Part shown: positions 44,069 through 53,587 of the stretch, in pieces
Numbering within the stretch: position 1 is the first letter of the stretch
Layout of the letters: the number at the start of each line of letters is the position of its first letter
Source: JASBZA01 sp964345295
Lineage (GTDB): Bacteria; Bacillota; Clostridia; Saccharofermentanales; Fastidiosipilaceae
Assembly (NCBI GenBank): GCA_964345295.1
Contig: CAYFQG010000003.1
Location: 1-64,000, forward strand
DNA length: 64,000 bases
Direction of reading: 5' to 3'
Made by a program: the position numbers and the translations under genes
The notes under the pieces: model-generated
Seen by the model: only the letters and a program-made list of their open reading frames with translations
What the model was told of the DNA's origin: nothing
Database searches by the model: none

Positions 44069-45715
44069 CCGGCCAAAGTCATAAAGAAAAGTATCAGCAG
44101 ACCCAGCATATACTTCCAATCCGCAGGGAACCATTGTTCCTGGCGGAGACGGCGGTAGAGCGGGTCTGTTTTTTGTCCTTGGCCTTCACTGGCCAGATTC
44201 AGGAAATAAGAAGTTAAAGGCAAGAGGACGACCAGGGAGACCAAAGTCGCAATAATAGAAGCATAGAGAATATTTTTGCCGCCCGATCCTACGATGCTCA
44301 AGGATGACGTTACCATGGGCAAAATGGGCTGTACGATGAGAAAGGTAATCTTCATTACCAGGTGGGATCCCATTGTGATGTAAAGATTATCGCTCTTATC
44401 GCGCATATAGCTTAGGTAGAGGCCGGCCAGGAAGGGCGCCAGGATGAAAAAAGGTGTGCTTTGGAAGAGGGCAAAGGCCGTAGCGGTTAGGAAGATACTG
44501 AGCGCATGGCGGCCGGATAAGGACAAAGAGCTTTGGATGAGTCCTCTGAACATGAACTCCTGGCCTACGGCCGGAATAAATGCAGTTACCAAGAAAATAA
44601 GGATAATCATGAGAGGCGAGCCCTTGGGAATTTGGCCGAAAAGAGAACTTGACTGAGGGCTGAAACCTAAGAGGTTCAAGGCATAGAGACTGNNNNNNNN
44701 NNATGTTGTTGATGCCGGTAAAGGCCAGGGCAAGGGGGACACCGGTTAAAAAGCCCAGGATATAGGTGAAGGGACGGTGCGATGTCCGGCCCATAACGAG
44801 CATTCGGTCCATCTTGTAAAAGCGCAGGACCAAATAAGTGGGCAAAAGGACAGCGCATACTTCGACCAGCAAATTATAAAAGAGATAACCGTTAAGCTGG
44901 TCCTTGTGGATTTTCAGAAGACTCTGGGGTAAAAGAGCCCACAGGGCGATAAGGAAAATACCGATTAAGGCATGAAAGAGCAGGAGGGTACCCGCAGCAC
45001 CTCTTTGCCTTCTCAGTAAAAGGACTTGCTGCTTACGGCGTTCTACCGGCGACAAGCTGTTCAAGCTGATGGGTTTGAACTCACTGGCCACGGAAGCTTT
45101 GAAAAGCGTCCAGAGAGAGTTGCTCTTGTCTTTGGGTGTTTTAACCTTGGCTTTTTGGGGCTTTTTTTCGGGAGACGGAGCGGGCAGAGGACTTGCTTCT
45201 TCTTCAAGTTCTTTTGCCTCTTCCGCCTCTTCCGCCTCTTCAGCGGATTCGCTTACTTCTGCTTCTTTAGTTTCTTGGTTTTCTTCACTTTCTTCCTCGG
45301 TTACCGATGATTGGTCGGCTTCCTCAGTTTCCTCGCTGTTTTCATCTTCAGAAACTTCGGACTCCTGCGCTGCCTCTTCTGTAGAAGTTATTTCGCTGTT
45401 TTGAGTTTCATTTTCCTCAGAAAGAGACTCTTCTTTATCTGAAGATTCTGCCTTTTCTTCATCCGTTTCTTTAGTTTCGGTTTTCACTTCAGCCGGGGTG
45501 CTTTCGTCGGCCATTTCTTCGGTCGGAGCATTGACCTCGGCCTTTTCCTTAGGTCTCTCTTCGACAGGCGAAGGGGCTTGAATACGTCGGACTTGCAGGT
45601 TAAAGCGTTCCTTAGACAGGTGCTCCCCCTGAGCTTTTTCATTCGCTGTAGCTTCGGATTCCGGTGTCGTATCTGTATTGTTATTGGGATTTATGTTCTG
45701 GTCTTGGTCTGTCAT
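44059..45715 (-). CDS. CPBP-family (Abi/Rce1-like) membrane protein with long acidic N-terminus, interrupted by a 10-N gap
   Basis: About 548 residues once the gap is resolved. Residues 1-190 are disordered and dominated by E, S, T, A; from about 235 there are membrane helices. The C-terminal part matches CPBP in position: GQEFMFRGLIQSSL where active members have EExxxR, FALFQS where FxxxH is usual, and GSHLVMK for the third motif. The first Glu is Gln and the His of motif two is Gln, so activity is doubtful. With 10 N the frame breaks at 44693-44702; with zero or a multiple of three missing bases it is continuous (joining GINN-I-SLYAL). Start taken at MTDQDQ. Confidence 0.75.
44693..44702. 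other. assembly gap (10 N) inside the CPBP gene
   Basis: Ten undetermined bases. The lengths of the flanks (1013 and 634 bases) add up to a multiple of three, so a gap of 0, 3, 6 or 9 bases restores the frame; 10 does not. The Ns are a placeholder. Confidence 0.99.
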
Positions 45716-45745
45716 GACTTGGCTTTGATTTCCCCTTCTTATTTG

Positions 45746-45775
45746 TTCACAAATTATAGCAGAATAGCCTATAAT
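45746..45775 (+). promoter_or_regulatory. promoter of proS
   Basis: TTCACA (45746-45751), 18-base spacer and TATAAT (45770-45775). The leader would be only about 30 bases, so there is no room for a T-box. Confidence 0.6.
45753..45761 (-). promoter_or_regulatory. putative extended -10 promoter for the CPBP gene
   Basis: On the minus strand TGC-TATAAT reads from 45761 to 45753. No good -35 is seen upstream, but the TG extension may compensate. It lies within the spacer of the plus-strand proS promoter. Confidence 0.4.
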
Positions 45776-45810
45776 ATACAGGAATTTCAAAAGTAAAAGG
45801 AACGAAAGAT

Positions 45811-47250
45811 ATGGGAAAAGAAAAAAAGCGTGTAGAAAGCATTACACCTCGCGACGAAGATTTTGGCCGTTGGTATACGGATGTAGTGATTCAAGCGGCC
45901 CTGGTTGATTACAGCTCGGTCAAGGGTTGTTTAATCCTGAGGCCTAACGGCTGGGGAATCTGGGAGAGAATCCAGCACGTCTTAGACGGCATGCTCAAGG
46001 CTACAGGCCATCAGAACGTGGCCATGCCCATGTTTATCCCAGAATCTCTTTTGGAGCGCGAGAAGGACCACGTAGAAGGGTTTGCACCTGAAGTTGCCTG
46101 GGTCACACACGGCGGTGACGAGGAGCTGGAAGAAAGACTTTGTGTAAGACCTACGTCCGAGACTTTATTCTGTGAGCACTACGCTAAGATTGTTCAGTCT
46201 TACAGAGACTTGCCCATTCTTTACAACCAGTGGGTGTCGGTAGTCCGTTGGGAGAAGTCGACCCGCCCCTTCCTCAGAACCCGTGAGTTTTATTGGCAAG
46301 AGGGCCACACGGTTCACGCGACGGAAGAAGACGCTATGGAAGAAACACTTCGTATGTTAGACGTCTACACCGACTTCTGTGAAAACTATTTGGCCATGCC
46401 CGTTATCCGCGGCCAAAAGACCGACAAGGAAAAATTTGCCGGTGCCCAGAAGACATACACCATCGAGGCTCAGATGCATGACGGTAAGGCACTTCAGTCC
46501 GGTACCTCGCACTATTTCGGTGACGGCTTTGCCAGAGCCTTCGGTATCCAATACTCCGACAAGAATAATGAACTTCAATTTGCGCACCAGACCTCCTGGG
46601 GTGTTTCGACCCGTCTTATCGGGGCTATCATCATGGTCCACGGTGACGATTCGGGCTTGGTTTTGCCGCCTAAGATTGCACCTACCCAGATTGCCCTGAT
46701 TCCTATTGCTTTCCATAAGGAAGGTGTTTTGGACAAAGCCATGGAGGTTAAAGCCCAGTTAGAAAAAGACTTCACAGTCCTCATGGACGATTCGGACAAG
46801 ATGCCCGGCTGGAAATTTGCCCAGTATGAGATGGAAGGTATTCCCTTGAGACTGGAGTTAGGTCCCAGAGACATTGAATCCGGCAGCTGCATGGCCGTTC
46901 GGAGAGATACCGGTGAGAAGGTCAGCCTGAAGTTAGAAAACCTCAATGCCCAGGTCCAAGCGCTTTTGGATGATATCCAACAAAACCTCTATGACCGTGC
47001 CCTGGCTCTGCGTAATGAAAGAATCTATGAGGTCCATGACTACGAATCTTTCCTGGATACCGTAGAGAATAAACCCGGCTTTATCCTGGCACCCTGGTGT
47101 GGTGATCTGGCTTGTGAGGATAAGATTAAGGATGATACCGGCGCAACATCCCGTTGTATTCCTTTCGATAAGACGTTGGAAGAGGGTGCCAAGTGTGTTT
47201 GCTGCGGTAAAGAGGCCAAACACATGGTGTACTGGGGTAAGGCCTACTAG
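45811..47250 (+). CDS. proS: prolyl-tRNA synthetase, short archaeal/eukaryotic-like type
   Basis: 479 residues, class II synthetase. It belongs to the short type without the bacterial editing insertion: motif 1 region, motif 2 (VVRWEKSTRPFLRTREFYWQEGHT), ERLCVRPTSETLFCEHY, and a C-terminal domain with a cysteine set (CGDLACED...CVCCGKEA) ending in Y, as in archaeal-type ProRS. It charges tRNA-Pro. AAAGGAACG precedes the ATG. Single-gene unit between a promoter at 45746 and the terminator at 47311. Confidence 0.96.
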   Translation: MGKEKKRVESITPRDEDFGRWYTDVVIQAALVDYSSVKGCLILRPNGWGIWERIQHVLDGMLKATGHQNVAMPMFIPESLLEREKDHVEGFAPEVAWVTHGGDEELEERLCVRPTSETLFCEHYAKIVQSYRDLPILYNQWVSVVRWEKSTRPFLRTREFYWQEGHTVHATEEDAMEETLRMLDVYTDFCENYLAMPVIRGQKTDKEKFAGAQKTYTIEAQMHDGKALQSGTSHYFGDGFARAFGIQYSDKNNELQFAHQTSWGVSTRLIGAIIMVHGDDSGLVLPPKIAPTQIALIPIAFHKEGVLDKAMEVKAQLEKDFTVLMDDSDKMPGWKFAQYEMEGIPLRLELGPRDIESGSCMAVRRDTGEKVSLKLENLNAQVQALLDDIQQNLYDRALALRNERIYEVHDYESFLDTVENKPGFILAPWCGDLACEDKIKDDTGATSRCIPFDKTLEEGAKCVCCGKEAKHMVYWGKAY

Positions 47251-47310
47251 AGCTTAAAAGAAGCCTAGCCTTGTCTTTTTTGGCGCCCTGTCGCCACAGA
47301 TAATTAGTAA

Positions 47311-47350
47311 AAGGCCCTAAGTGTGATTTAGCACTTAGGGCCTTGTTGTT
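47311..47350. terminator. bidirectional terminator between proS and pdxK-like gene
   Basis: A perfect 13-base stem AAGGCCCTAAGTG (47311-47323) / CACTTAGGGCCTT (47332-47344) with an eight-base loop. On the plus strand GTTGTTCT follows; on the minus strand TTTTACTAATT follows. It stands between two convergent genes and can end both. Confidence 0.88.
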
Positions 47351-47390
47351 CTAACGAAGTTTATTTCGCAATTCGTTTAAAACTTTAGCT

Positions 47391-48272
47391 TTAGAGATTC
47401 AGGCAGAACCTGCTGATGTCAACCATCAAAGGCTCGTAGTTAACCCCTCTTCTTTGGAAGTCCGGCTGCGAGGTGGAAAGGTCAATGGCCCTATACACTA
47501 AGTTGGCACTGAAAATGACCGAATCCTCCAGGCTGTGGCCGGAGAAGATACCTGCGGTGAGGCAAGAAGCAAAGAGGTCGCCGGTGCCGTGGAGAGAGAC
47601 TTCATGCAAGGCATGGGGGGATTCTCTGTAGGCCAGATTTTGGCCCATGACGGCATTGTAAATGGTCTTATCACGCTCGATACCCTTCAAGACGACATGC
47701 TTGGCACCCATATCGAGGAGGGCCTTAGAAATAGCCTCACCTTGTTCGGGGCTGATGCTTTGGCCGGGGTAGGGCGTATCCAGGAGGATAGAAGCCTCGG
47801 TCAGGTTGGGCGTCAGAATATCCGCCATGGGAACCAGGCGCTTCATCTCATTACACATTTCTTCGGTATAGGTCGGGTAGGGAGAGCCGTGGTCGCCCGT
47901 GAGCGGCTGGATGACACGGGAGGAAGCGGGGAAGGAGTCGCAATAGGTAAGGATCAAGTCGATTTGCTCGGCAGAGCCTAAAAAGCCCGTATAAAGCCCG
48001 TCCATGGTGACGCCTAATTCTTTCCAGTTGAGGAAGAAGTCCGCCAAGGTAGGCGTGGTGTCAAAAAAGGTGTAAGAAGGGAAGAGGGTATGGGCCGACA
48101 AAACCGAGGTGGGTACGGCACAGGCTTCAATCCCTCCGGCCGATAAAACCGGCAAGGCAACACCCAAAGAGCAGTTACCGTAACCGCAAATATCGTGGAC
48201 AGCGGCAACTTTGGGGATTTGCCCCTGGGTTAGGCTAGGGAGGTCGGGACGATTTGAACTTAGCTTTTGCAT
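47391..48272 (-). CDS. pyridoxal/pyridoxamine kinase (PdxK/PdxY-like)
   Basis: 293 residues, ribokinase-like fold of the PdxY/ThiD branch. N-terminal VAAVHDICGYGNCSLGVALPVLSAGGIE, middle ILTPNLTEASILL, and the catalytic loop HGTGDLFAS with Asp232 as base. It phosphorylates B6 vitamers to salvage PLP. Its ATG follows the lipoprotein gene's TAA with no base between, so translation is coupled. Last gene of the minus-strand operon. Confidence 0.88.
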   Translation of the reverse strand: MQKLSSNRPDLPSLTQGQIPKVAAVHDICGYGNCSLGVALPVLSAGGIEACAVPTSVLSAHTLFPSYTFFDTTPTLADFFLNWKELGVTMDGLYTGFLGSAEQIDLILTYCDSFPASSRVIQPLTGDHGSPYPTYTEEMCNEMKRLVPMADILTPNLTEASILLDTPYPGQSISPEQGEAISKALLDMGAKHVVLKGIERDKTIYNAVMGQNLAYRESPHALHEVSLHGTGDLFASCLTAGIFSGHSLEDSVIFSANLVYRAIDLSTSQPDFQRRGVNYEPLMVDISRFCLNL

Positions 48273-49232
48273 TTAATTTTTTCCATCTTTTTTTATTAAT
48301 TCTCTGCTTTCGGAAGGTGCGGTGGATAACTCCAGCTTAGCTTCGTAGTCAGGATCTGTTGAGAACCAGAGGCCACGGTTAGCCCTGGACAAGAAAACAA
48401 TGTAAGGGTTTTCGTCATCTTTAGCAACTTGGAAAGTGATATAGGCCAAAGAGGTTTCGCCTACACGTAAGGGTTCCAGGACCGGGGTGACCGAGCGAAA
48501 GAGGCTGATATCGCCGTACATGCGGCCGTCCTCTCTGGCTAGTGAGAAGAAGTAGGGGCTGACGCCGACGATTTCTTCATTTTTGGAATCGGTAATCTTG
48601 ACCAGGACTTGGGCGACCAAATATTCCTTACCCTCATCAGGGGCCGGATTAATGGAACTGGCGTCTTTGACCATCTTCAGCGCATCCTTACCGCGGATGA
48701 CCTTCTGAACCACAACCTCGGCTCGGAAGGGATCGAAAATCGTCTCATAACCGTCAAAAGGCGCGGCTTCACCTATGGCATAAGGGTTAAACTTAGAACC
48801 CTTTCTGTCTTTATCGTTCTTATTGGGATCCAAGGCATCGATAATGCCTTCCAGTCCGGGCTTAGGCGTGGGTTCCGCATCGGGTTGGGGCTTGGAGGGC
48901 GCAGTCGTACTACCGGCGGGCGTTGTAGTGGGTTCGGGTGTTGTGGTGGGGAGCGATTCGGAGCTTGAGGCAGAGCCGGTCTCGGACGGCTCACTAGCTT
49001 TTGATTCGCTTGTTGTAGCTTCCGTGTTAGACACATCCACACTGGCGGACGTGTCGGAAGAATCCGATACATCTTCTTTGGTTGTGCTCGAAGAAGAGAA
49101 GGTCGACGACGTATCCCGGGTATTTTCTTTCGAAGCGGGCGTAGGTGAATCAATGGGTGGCAAGGCCAGGTCACAGGCACTTAAGCTAAGCCCCAGGCTC
49201 AGCGCCACAATCATCAGGAGTTTTTTCTTCAT
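48273..49232 (-). CDS. DUF4352-type lipoprotein with Ser/Thr-rich linker
   Basis: 319 residues. Signal peptide with lipobox LSLSAC, lipidated at Cys20 (Lgt is encoded at 14716). Residues 30-125 are a low-complexity S/T/E/P linker, probably spanning the cell wall. Residues 150-290 form a beta-rich domain like DUF4352 (EYLVAQVLVKITDSKNEEIVGVSPYFFSLARED; GETSLAYITFQVAKDDENPYIVF). These domains have an immunoglobulin-like fold of unknown role. Three bases separate it from the deaminase gene. Confidence 0.8.
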   Translation of the reverse strand: MKKKLLMIVALSLGLSLSACDLALPPIDSPTPASKENTRDTSSTFSSSSTTKEDVSDSSDTSASVDVSNTEATTSESKASEPSETGSASSSESLPTTTPEPTTTPAGSTTAPSKPQPDAEPTPKPGLEGIIDALDPNKNDKDRKGSKFNPYAIGEAAPFDGYETIFDPFRAEVVVQKVIRGKDALKMVKDASSINPAPDEGKEYLVAQVLVKITDSKNEEIVGVSPYFFSLAREDGRMYGDISLFRSVTPVLEPLRVGETSLAYITFQVAKDDENPYIVFLSRANRGLWFSTDPDYEAKLELSTAPSESRELIKKDGKN

Positions 49233-49235
49233 AGT

Positions 49236-49733
49236 TTAGATATCCTCTACTCGGAAGGACAGGCAAATCTCATCGAGAGGACTTTCAAAAAGTCTGTAAG
49301 AAACACCGGCTGTGTCCATCATCTTCTTGGAGACTTTGACCTGGTCTGTGTCCTTATACTTATCGGATAAATAGATTACTTCTTTAATGCCGGATTGGAT
49401 GATAGCCTTGCAGCATTCGTTGCAGGGGAAAAGACCCACATAGATTCTGCAGCCGGCCAAAGAGGTGCCGGGGTTATTGAGGATGGCATTTAACTCGGCA
49501 TGGCAAACATAGGCATATTTAGTATCGGTAAAAGAACCTTCCCGTTCCCAGGGAAAGTGGTCATCGTCTATGCCGATGGGAAAGCCGTTGTAGCCGGTCG
49601 AAATAATTTTGTTCTGCGGGCTTACAATACAGGCTCCTACCTGGGTGCCCGGGTCCTTGGACCTTTGGGCAGCCAGCATGGCTACGCCCATAAAATAATC
49701 ATCCCAACTAATATAATCTTGTCTTTTCGTCAT
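49236..49733 (-). CDS. deoxycytidylate deaminase (ComEB-like)
   Basis: 165 residues. Zinc site H78-A-E80 and P103-C104-x2-C107 (PCNEC); DPGTQVGACIVSPQNKIISTGYNGFP is typical of dCMP deaminases. It turns dCMP into dUMP for thymidylate synthesis. AAAGGTGA lies seven bases before the ATG. It follows the class A PBP gene by 16 bases. Confidence 0.93.
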   Translation of the reverse strand: MTKRQDYISWDDYFMGVAMLAAQRSKDPGTQVGACIVSPQNKIISTGYNGFPIGIDDDHFPWEREGSFTDTKYAYVCHAELNAILNNPGTSLAGCRIYVGLFPCNECCKAIIQSGIKEVIYLSDKYKDTDQVKVSKKMMDTAGVSYRLFESPLDEICLSFRVEDI

Positions 49734-49749
49734 GTTTATTCACCTTTTA

Positions 49750-52048
49750 TTAATGGCCGTAGCTCTTGCCGTTGGGCCAGACAGTATCGTTATAGAGACG
49801 GTTCACAGGAGTACCGGATCCGCCGTGAATGGGGCATTGCTTGGTCGGTGTGATGGGGCTACCGATCTTAAAATATTCGGTGTTGGCATAGCCTCCGCAT
49901 CCGGGTGAAGCCAAAAGACCCGACCTGGAACAGACCTGTAAGGCCACGATGCCGGCCGGCTGGGGCCAATCTGCCGGAGCTAAATCCTGATGAATCTCGT
50001 TCATATAATCTCTAAGCAGATAATGCATATTGTATTTTTCGCTCTGCTCTAAGTAAGAGGTCCAAATACGGTTATCAAAGCCGTACCAGGCTGTTGCGGA
50101 ATAATAGGGTGTCATGAGTTCAACCCAAGAGGAAATCGTCTTCTCACCGGTACCGGTTTTGGCCGAGGTCGTAATCTTCTCACCGTTGGCGTTGTGGATA
50201 GGACCGATACGATAGGCCGAAGACAGCATGATTTCACCGGGCGAGGGTGGCAACAAGGAGCTCTCCATAATCCGAAGCATCATGTAAGACGTCTCGGGAG
50301 AGAAGACACTGACATAGTCGGGATTATTTTCCAATAAAACGATGCCGTCGGCGTCTACGACCTTCGTATAAGATTTGGCCGGAGCAAATTGCCCGCCGTT
50401 AACAAAGGTCTGGGAGGCATTGCCCAGTTGCATGGGGCTGATACCATAAGTGAAGGCACCGGTTGCAATAGCCAGGTCAACCGGGTCATTGGTTAGGTCA
50501 ATACCCATCTTCTTCATATAAGCCTTAGAACGGTCTACACCCAGCTGGAAGAGAGTCTTAACCGATGGAATGTTGTTGGAGATCTTTACGGCATAGCGTA
50601 CGGACATGTCGCCCAAGAACTCATCCGTATACCAGTTGTCCGGCCAGGGAACGCCCGGATTCTGGAAGTCTAAGTAGACTTCTTCGTCTCGGATAATAGT
50701 GGCACCGGTGACGATATCTTCTTCAATGGCCGGGCCGTATACACCCAGAGGTTTAATAGAAGAAGCCGGTGAATTGATAGAATCGGTGGCTCGGTTGAAG
50801 ACCATGTTGGCTTCCTTCTTGCCGTAACCGCCTTGCATGGCAACCAAAAGGCCGGTTCGATTATCGAAAACGACCATGCCGCCCTGGGGAATCTCAGGTG
50901 TATTAATAAAAAGAGAAGGGTCAGCCTGGAAATAGTCGATATCCGAAAAATAGCGATCCAAAGGTTCTTGGATAGTCGGATCTAAGCTGGTATAAATCTG
51001 CAGGCCGCCGTTCATGACCATGGCGTTGGCAACATTGTAGGTGTAACCGTATTGGTCCATCAGGTCCTGGGTGACTTCCTGCATGACGTGTTCTTCAAAA
51101 TAGGTATTTACGCTATGGGTAGACTGGGCCAAAGATTCATGGCTGAAGACCAGCTCGTAGTTTAAGGCGTCTTCAAACTGCTGAACCGTGATCATGTCTT
51201 CTTCCAACATGGCTTGGAGGACGCTTCTTTGGCGTTTCAGCGCATTCTTACGGCCTAATTCGGTCCGGACATTAAAAGAAGCGGGAGACTTAGGGATGCC
51301 GGCCAAAAGAGCACACTCGGGCAGATTCAGTTCGGAGGCGTGCTTGCCGAAATAAGCTTTGGCCGCAGACTCGATACCTACGTAAGAGTTTCCCATAGGC
51401 ACATTATTAAGATAGGTATGCATAATATCGGCCTTGCTGAGCTTATTGGTCAGCTGGACGGCACGGTACCATTCTTGAATCTTACGCTGCAATGATACTT
51501 CGTTGTCACCGGTAATCATCTTCACGGTCTGCTGGGTAATGGTAGAACCGCCGTGTGAGGATTCGCCTAAATTAATCAGGGTCGAAATGACCGCCGAGAT
51601 AATACGCTTAGGATCGATACCCATATTGGTCTGAAAAGACCTGTCTTCGATAGCGATAAAAGCCTCATCGATATAAGTATCGGAGACTTCGTGGTAGTTG
51701 ACGACTTCACGGTTAATATTAGACGCACCGGTCAGGGTGGCAATAAGCGTACCGTCCTTGTCGTACATGTGGGAGGTTTGTTCTTTAATCTTAAATAGAG
51801 AGTTGGGAATTTCTTCTGTGGTATTGATATAACCGGCCACAATACCCAAACCGGTTCCGCCGACAAAAAAGGTGATAACTAAAAGAAATCAGGGCAATCC
51901 TGCCGGTGAACTTACCGATGATGCCCGGATATGTGATATCACCGGCCGGTTTTTCCGGCCGGCCGGAAATTCTCTTACCTACCCGATATTTAATACGCTG
52001 TAATTTGCGCTTTTGTTTTTGATTCCCGGGGCGGGGATTGGATTCCAT
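49750..52048 (-). CDS. class A penicillin-binding protein (PBP1A-like), frameshifted in the membrane helix
   Basis: About 765 residues if the frame is repaired. The N-terminal 55 residues (basic, 52048 down to about 51885) are in one frame; the rest (to 49750) is in another. Removing one base of the A4 run at 51881-51884 joins GRIALIS to LVITFFVGGTGLGIVAGY, a proper membrane helix. GT51 domain: EDRSFQ, GGSTITQQTVKMI, NNVPMGNSYVGIESAAKAYFG. Transpeptidase: SSIK, SNN and KTGTG motifs, all intact. AGGAGG precedes the ATG. Either a sequencing error or a real mutation. Confidence 0.85.
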
Positions 52049-52110
52049 AGTGCCTCCTATGTCAGTATTGTGGCCCTATATTATAGAGTAAAAAGGCGAC
52101 AGGGGGGAGC

Positions 52111-53307
52111 CTAGTCGGTCAGATCGTCGAAATAGCCCTGGATCCAGATGATAGGTGTGCCCTTGTCACCGGAGCCGGAGGTCAAATCGGCCAAAGAACC
52201 CAGCAGGTCGGTAATCCTCCTGGGGGTGGTTCCCAAACGTAAAACTTCGGCCTGGGCCTTGACGTTTTCGTCTTTTATACGGATGACTTCTTTAATAGCG
52301 TCGTCCAAAGCCTGACCCTTGAGGTCGGCGAAGTCGTTATCGGCCAGGTACTTAAGCTTAATTTCGTGGGGGACACCTTCCAGACCGGCTGTGAAAGCGG
52401 GGGAGACCACCGGGTCGGCTAATTCCCAAATCTTACCTACGGGGTCGCGGAAAGCACCGTCTCCGTAAATCATGGCTTCGATTTTCTTACCGCTCTTTTC
52501 GGACAGGCGGCGAGAAATCTCTTCTACGACGCCTTGGCAGTCACGAGGGAAAAGCTTAACCGATTCTTCCGTCGACTTATTAGAACCCAAAAGTCCGTAC
52601 TGAGGGTTGTAGCCCGAATCGCCGACCGGCTCGGAAAGGATATCTTCTAAGTTATAAAGCGTTTCGGCGCCGGCTTCTTCTAAAAGCTTCTTGGTTCTGT
52701 GGCGGGAATGAATGTCACAGGTCAGGACGTCTTTAACATACCTTAATATAGCAGTCGGATCATTGGCCAAATACACATCGATTTCACAGCCTTCTTCTCG
52801 AGCAATGCTCTGGTAAAGGTCGATATAGTCGACACCGGTAAAAGGATGCAGGTTTTGGCCGAAATACTCTCTATATTGCTCTAAGGTCAGCAGGTCTTGC
52901 CAAGGATTGAGTTTTACATCTTCCAAATCATGCTCGGAAATCAGTTGATTGCCGACTTCATCGCAAGGATAGGAGAGTAAGAGGTGGATTTTTTTGACAC
53001 CGCGGGCAATACCGCGAAGATTCACGGAAAAACGGTTACGACTTAATATAGGAAAGATAAGGCCGATTTCACCGGAAGGAAATTTTTGTCTTACATCCTC
53101 TGCAATTTCATCTATTGTAGCGTAGTTGCCTTGAGCCCTGGCCACTACGGCCTCAGTAACGCAGATGACATCTTTATCCCTAAAAGGTGTGTTTTCACCT
53201 TCATGGGCCTGCCATACGCTGTCTACCACTATATCAACAATATTGTCTCCCTCTCTGATGATAGGAGCTCTCACACCCCTGGAAACCGTTCCAAAAAATC
53301 TAGTCAT
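52111..53307 (-). CDS. CofE-like (coenzyme F420:glutamate ligase family) protein
   Basis: 398 residues. The N-terminal half matches the F420-0 gamma-glutamyl ligase family (GDNIVDIVVDSVW, RDKDVICVTEAVVARAQGNYA, GLIFPILSRNRFSVNLRGIARG). The C-terminal half has MIYGDGAFRDPVGKIWELADPVVSPAF. No other F420 genes are in the window and Clostridia do not usually make F420, so the substrate is unknown. The start at 53307 follows AAGGAGGA by eight bases; the frame to 53340 is longer but lacks a site. A minus-strand TATAAT covers 53337-53332. Confidence 0.75.
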   Translation of the reverse strand: MTRFFGTVSRGVRAPIIREGDNIVDIVVDSVWQAHEGENTPFRDKDVICVTEAVVARAQGNYATIDEIAEDVRQKFPSGEIGLIFPILSRNRFSVNLRGIARGVKKIHLLLSYPCDEVGNQLISEHDLEDVKLNPWQDLLTLEQYREYFGQNLHPFTGVDYIDLYQSIAREEGCEIDVYLANDPTAILRYVKDVLTCDIHSRHRTKKLLEEAGAETLYNLEDILSEPVGDSGYNPQYGLLGSNKSTEESVKLFPRDCQGVVEEISRRLSEKSGKKIEAMIYGDGAFRDPVGKIWELADPVVSPAFTAGLEGVPHEIKLKYLADNDFADLKGQALDDAIKEVIRIKDENVKAQAEVLRLGTTPRRITDLLGSLADLTSGSGDKGTPIIWIQGYFDDLTD

Positions 53308-53461
53308 AAAAATTCCTCCTTCGAAAAGTGGATTATACAAAAGGCGGTTTTATTTTACTATAACTTGCGTCTAATGCGTTAAAAAGCTGAGATTATGGAC
53401 TCTTAAATTGCAAATCAAGTTACTGAAAACTGTTTTCATTCTAAATTTGTTCATTATTTTG

Positions 53462-53489
53462 TTGAAGTTTAGTCTTAAGTCTATAAAAT
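53462..53489 (+). promoter_or_regulatory. putative upstream promoter of oppA
   Basis: TTGAAG (53462-53467), 16-base spacer and TAAAAT (53484-53489). It would give a leader of about 90 bases. Confidence 0.4.
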
Positions 53490-53501
53490 AATCATTTTTC
53501 T

Positions 53502-53530
53502 TTCACAATTATTTTCGGATGTGCTAACAT
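53502..53530 (+). promoter_or_regulatory. putative extended -10 promoter of oppA
   Basis: TTCACA (53502-53507), 17-base spacer, TGC then TAACAT (53525-53530): a -35 with five matches and an extended -10. Start would be near 53537. The remaining 280-base region between the divergent CofE-like gene and oppA is AT-rich and shows no other structure. Confidence 0.5.
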
Positions 53531-53587
53531 ACCGTACTAATTAGTTTGCCCAAAGCACACTAATAATACGTGACGGAGGAAAAAATG

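Noticed and set aside
44396..45790. 464-codon minus-strand frame running through the N gap
   Set aside because: After the Ns it continues in the wrong frame, giving non-membrane sequence; the true C-terminus is in the 44059 frame.
45776..45810. T-box leader before proS
   Set aside because: The leader is only about 30 bases with no room for a T-box, and no terminator is present.
47281..47296. Small hairpin TGGCG/CGCCA after proS as a terminator
   Set aside because: Stem of five pairs with no T-run on either side; the 13-bp hairpin at 47311 is the convincing one.
53570..53587. GTG at 53570 as the oppA start
   Set aside because: It lies upstream of the GGAGGA site and would put charged residues before the signal peptide.
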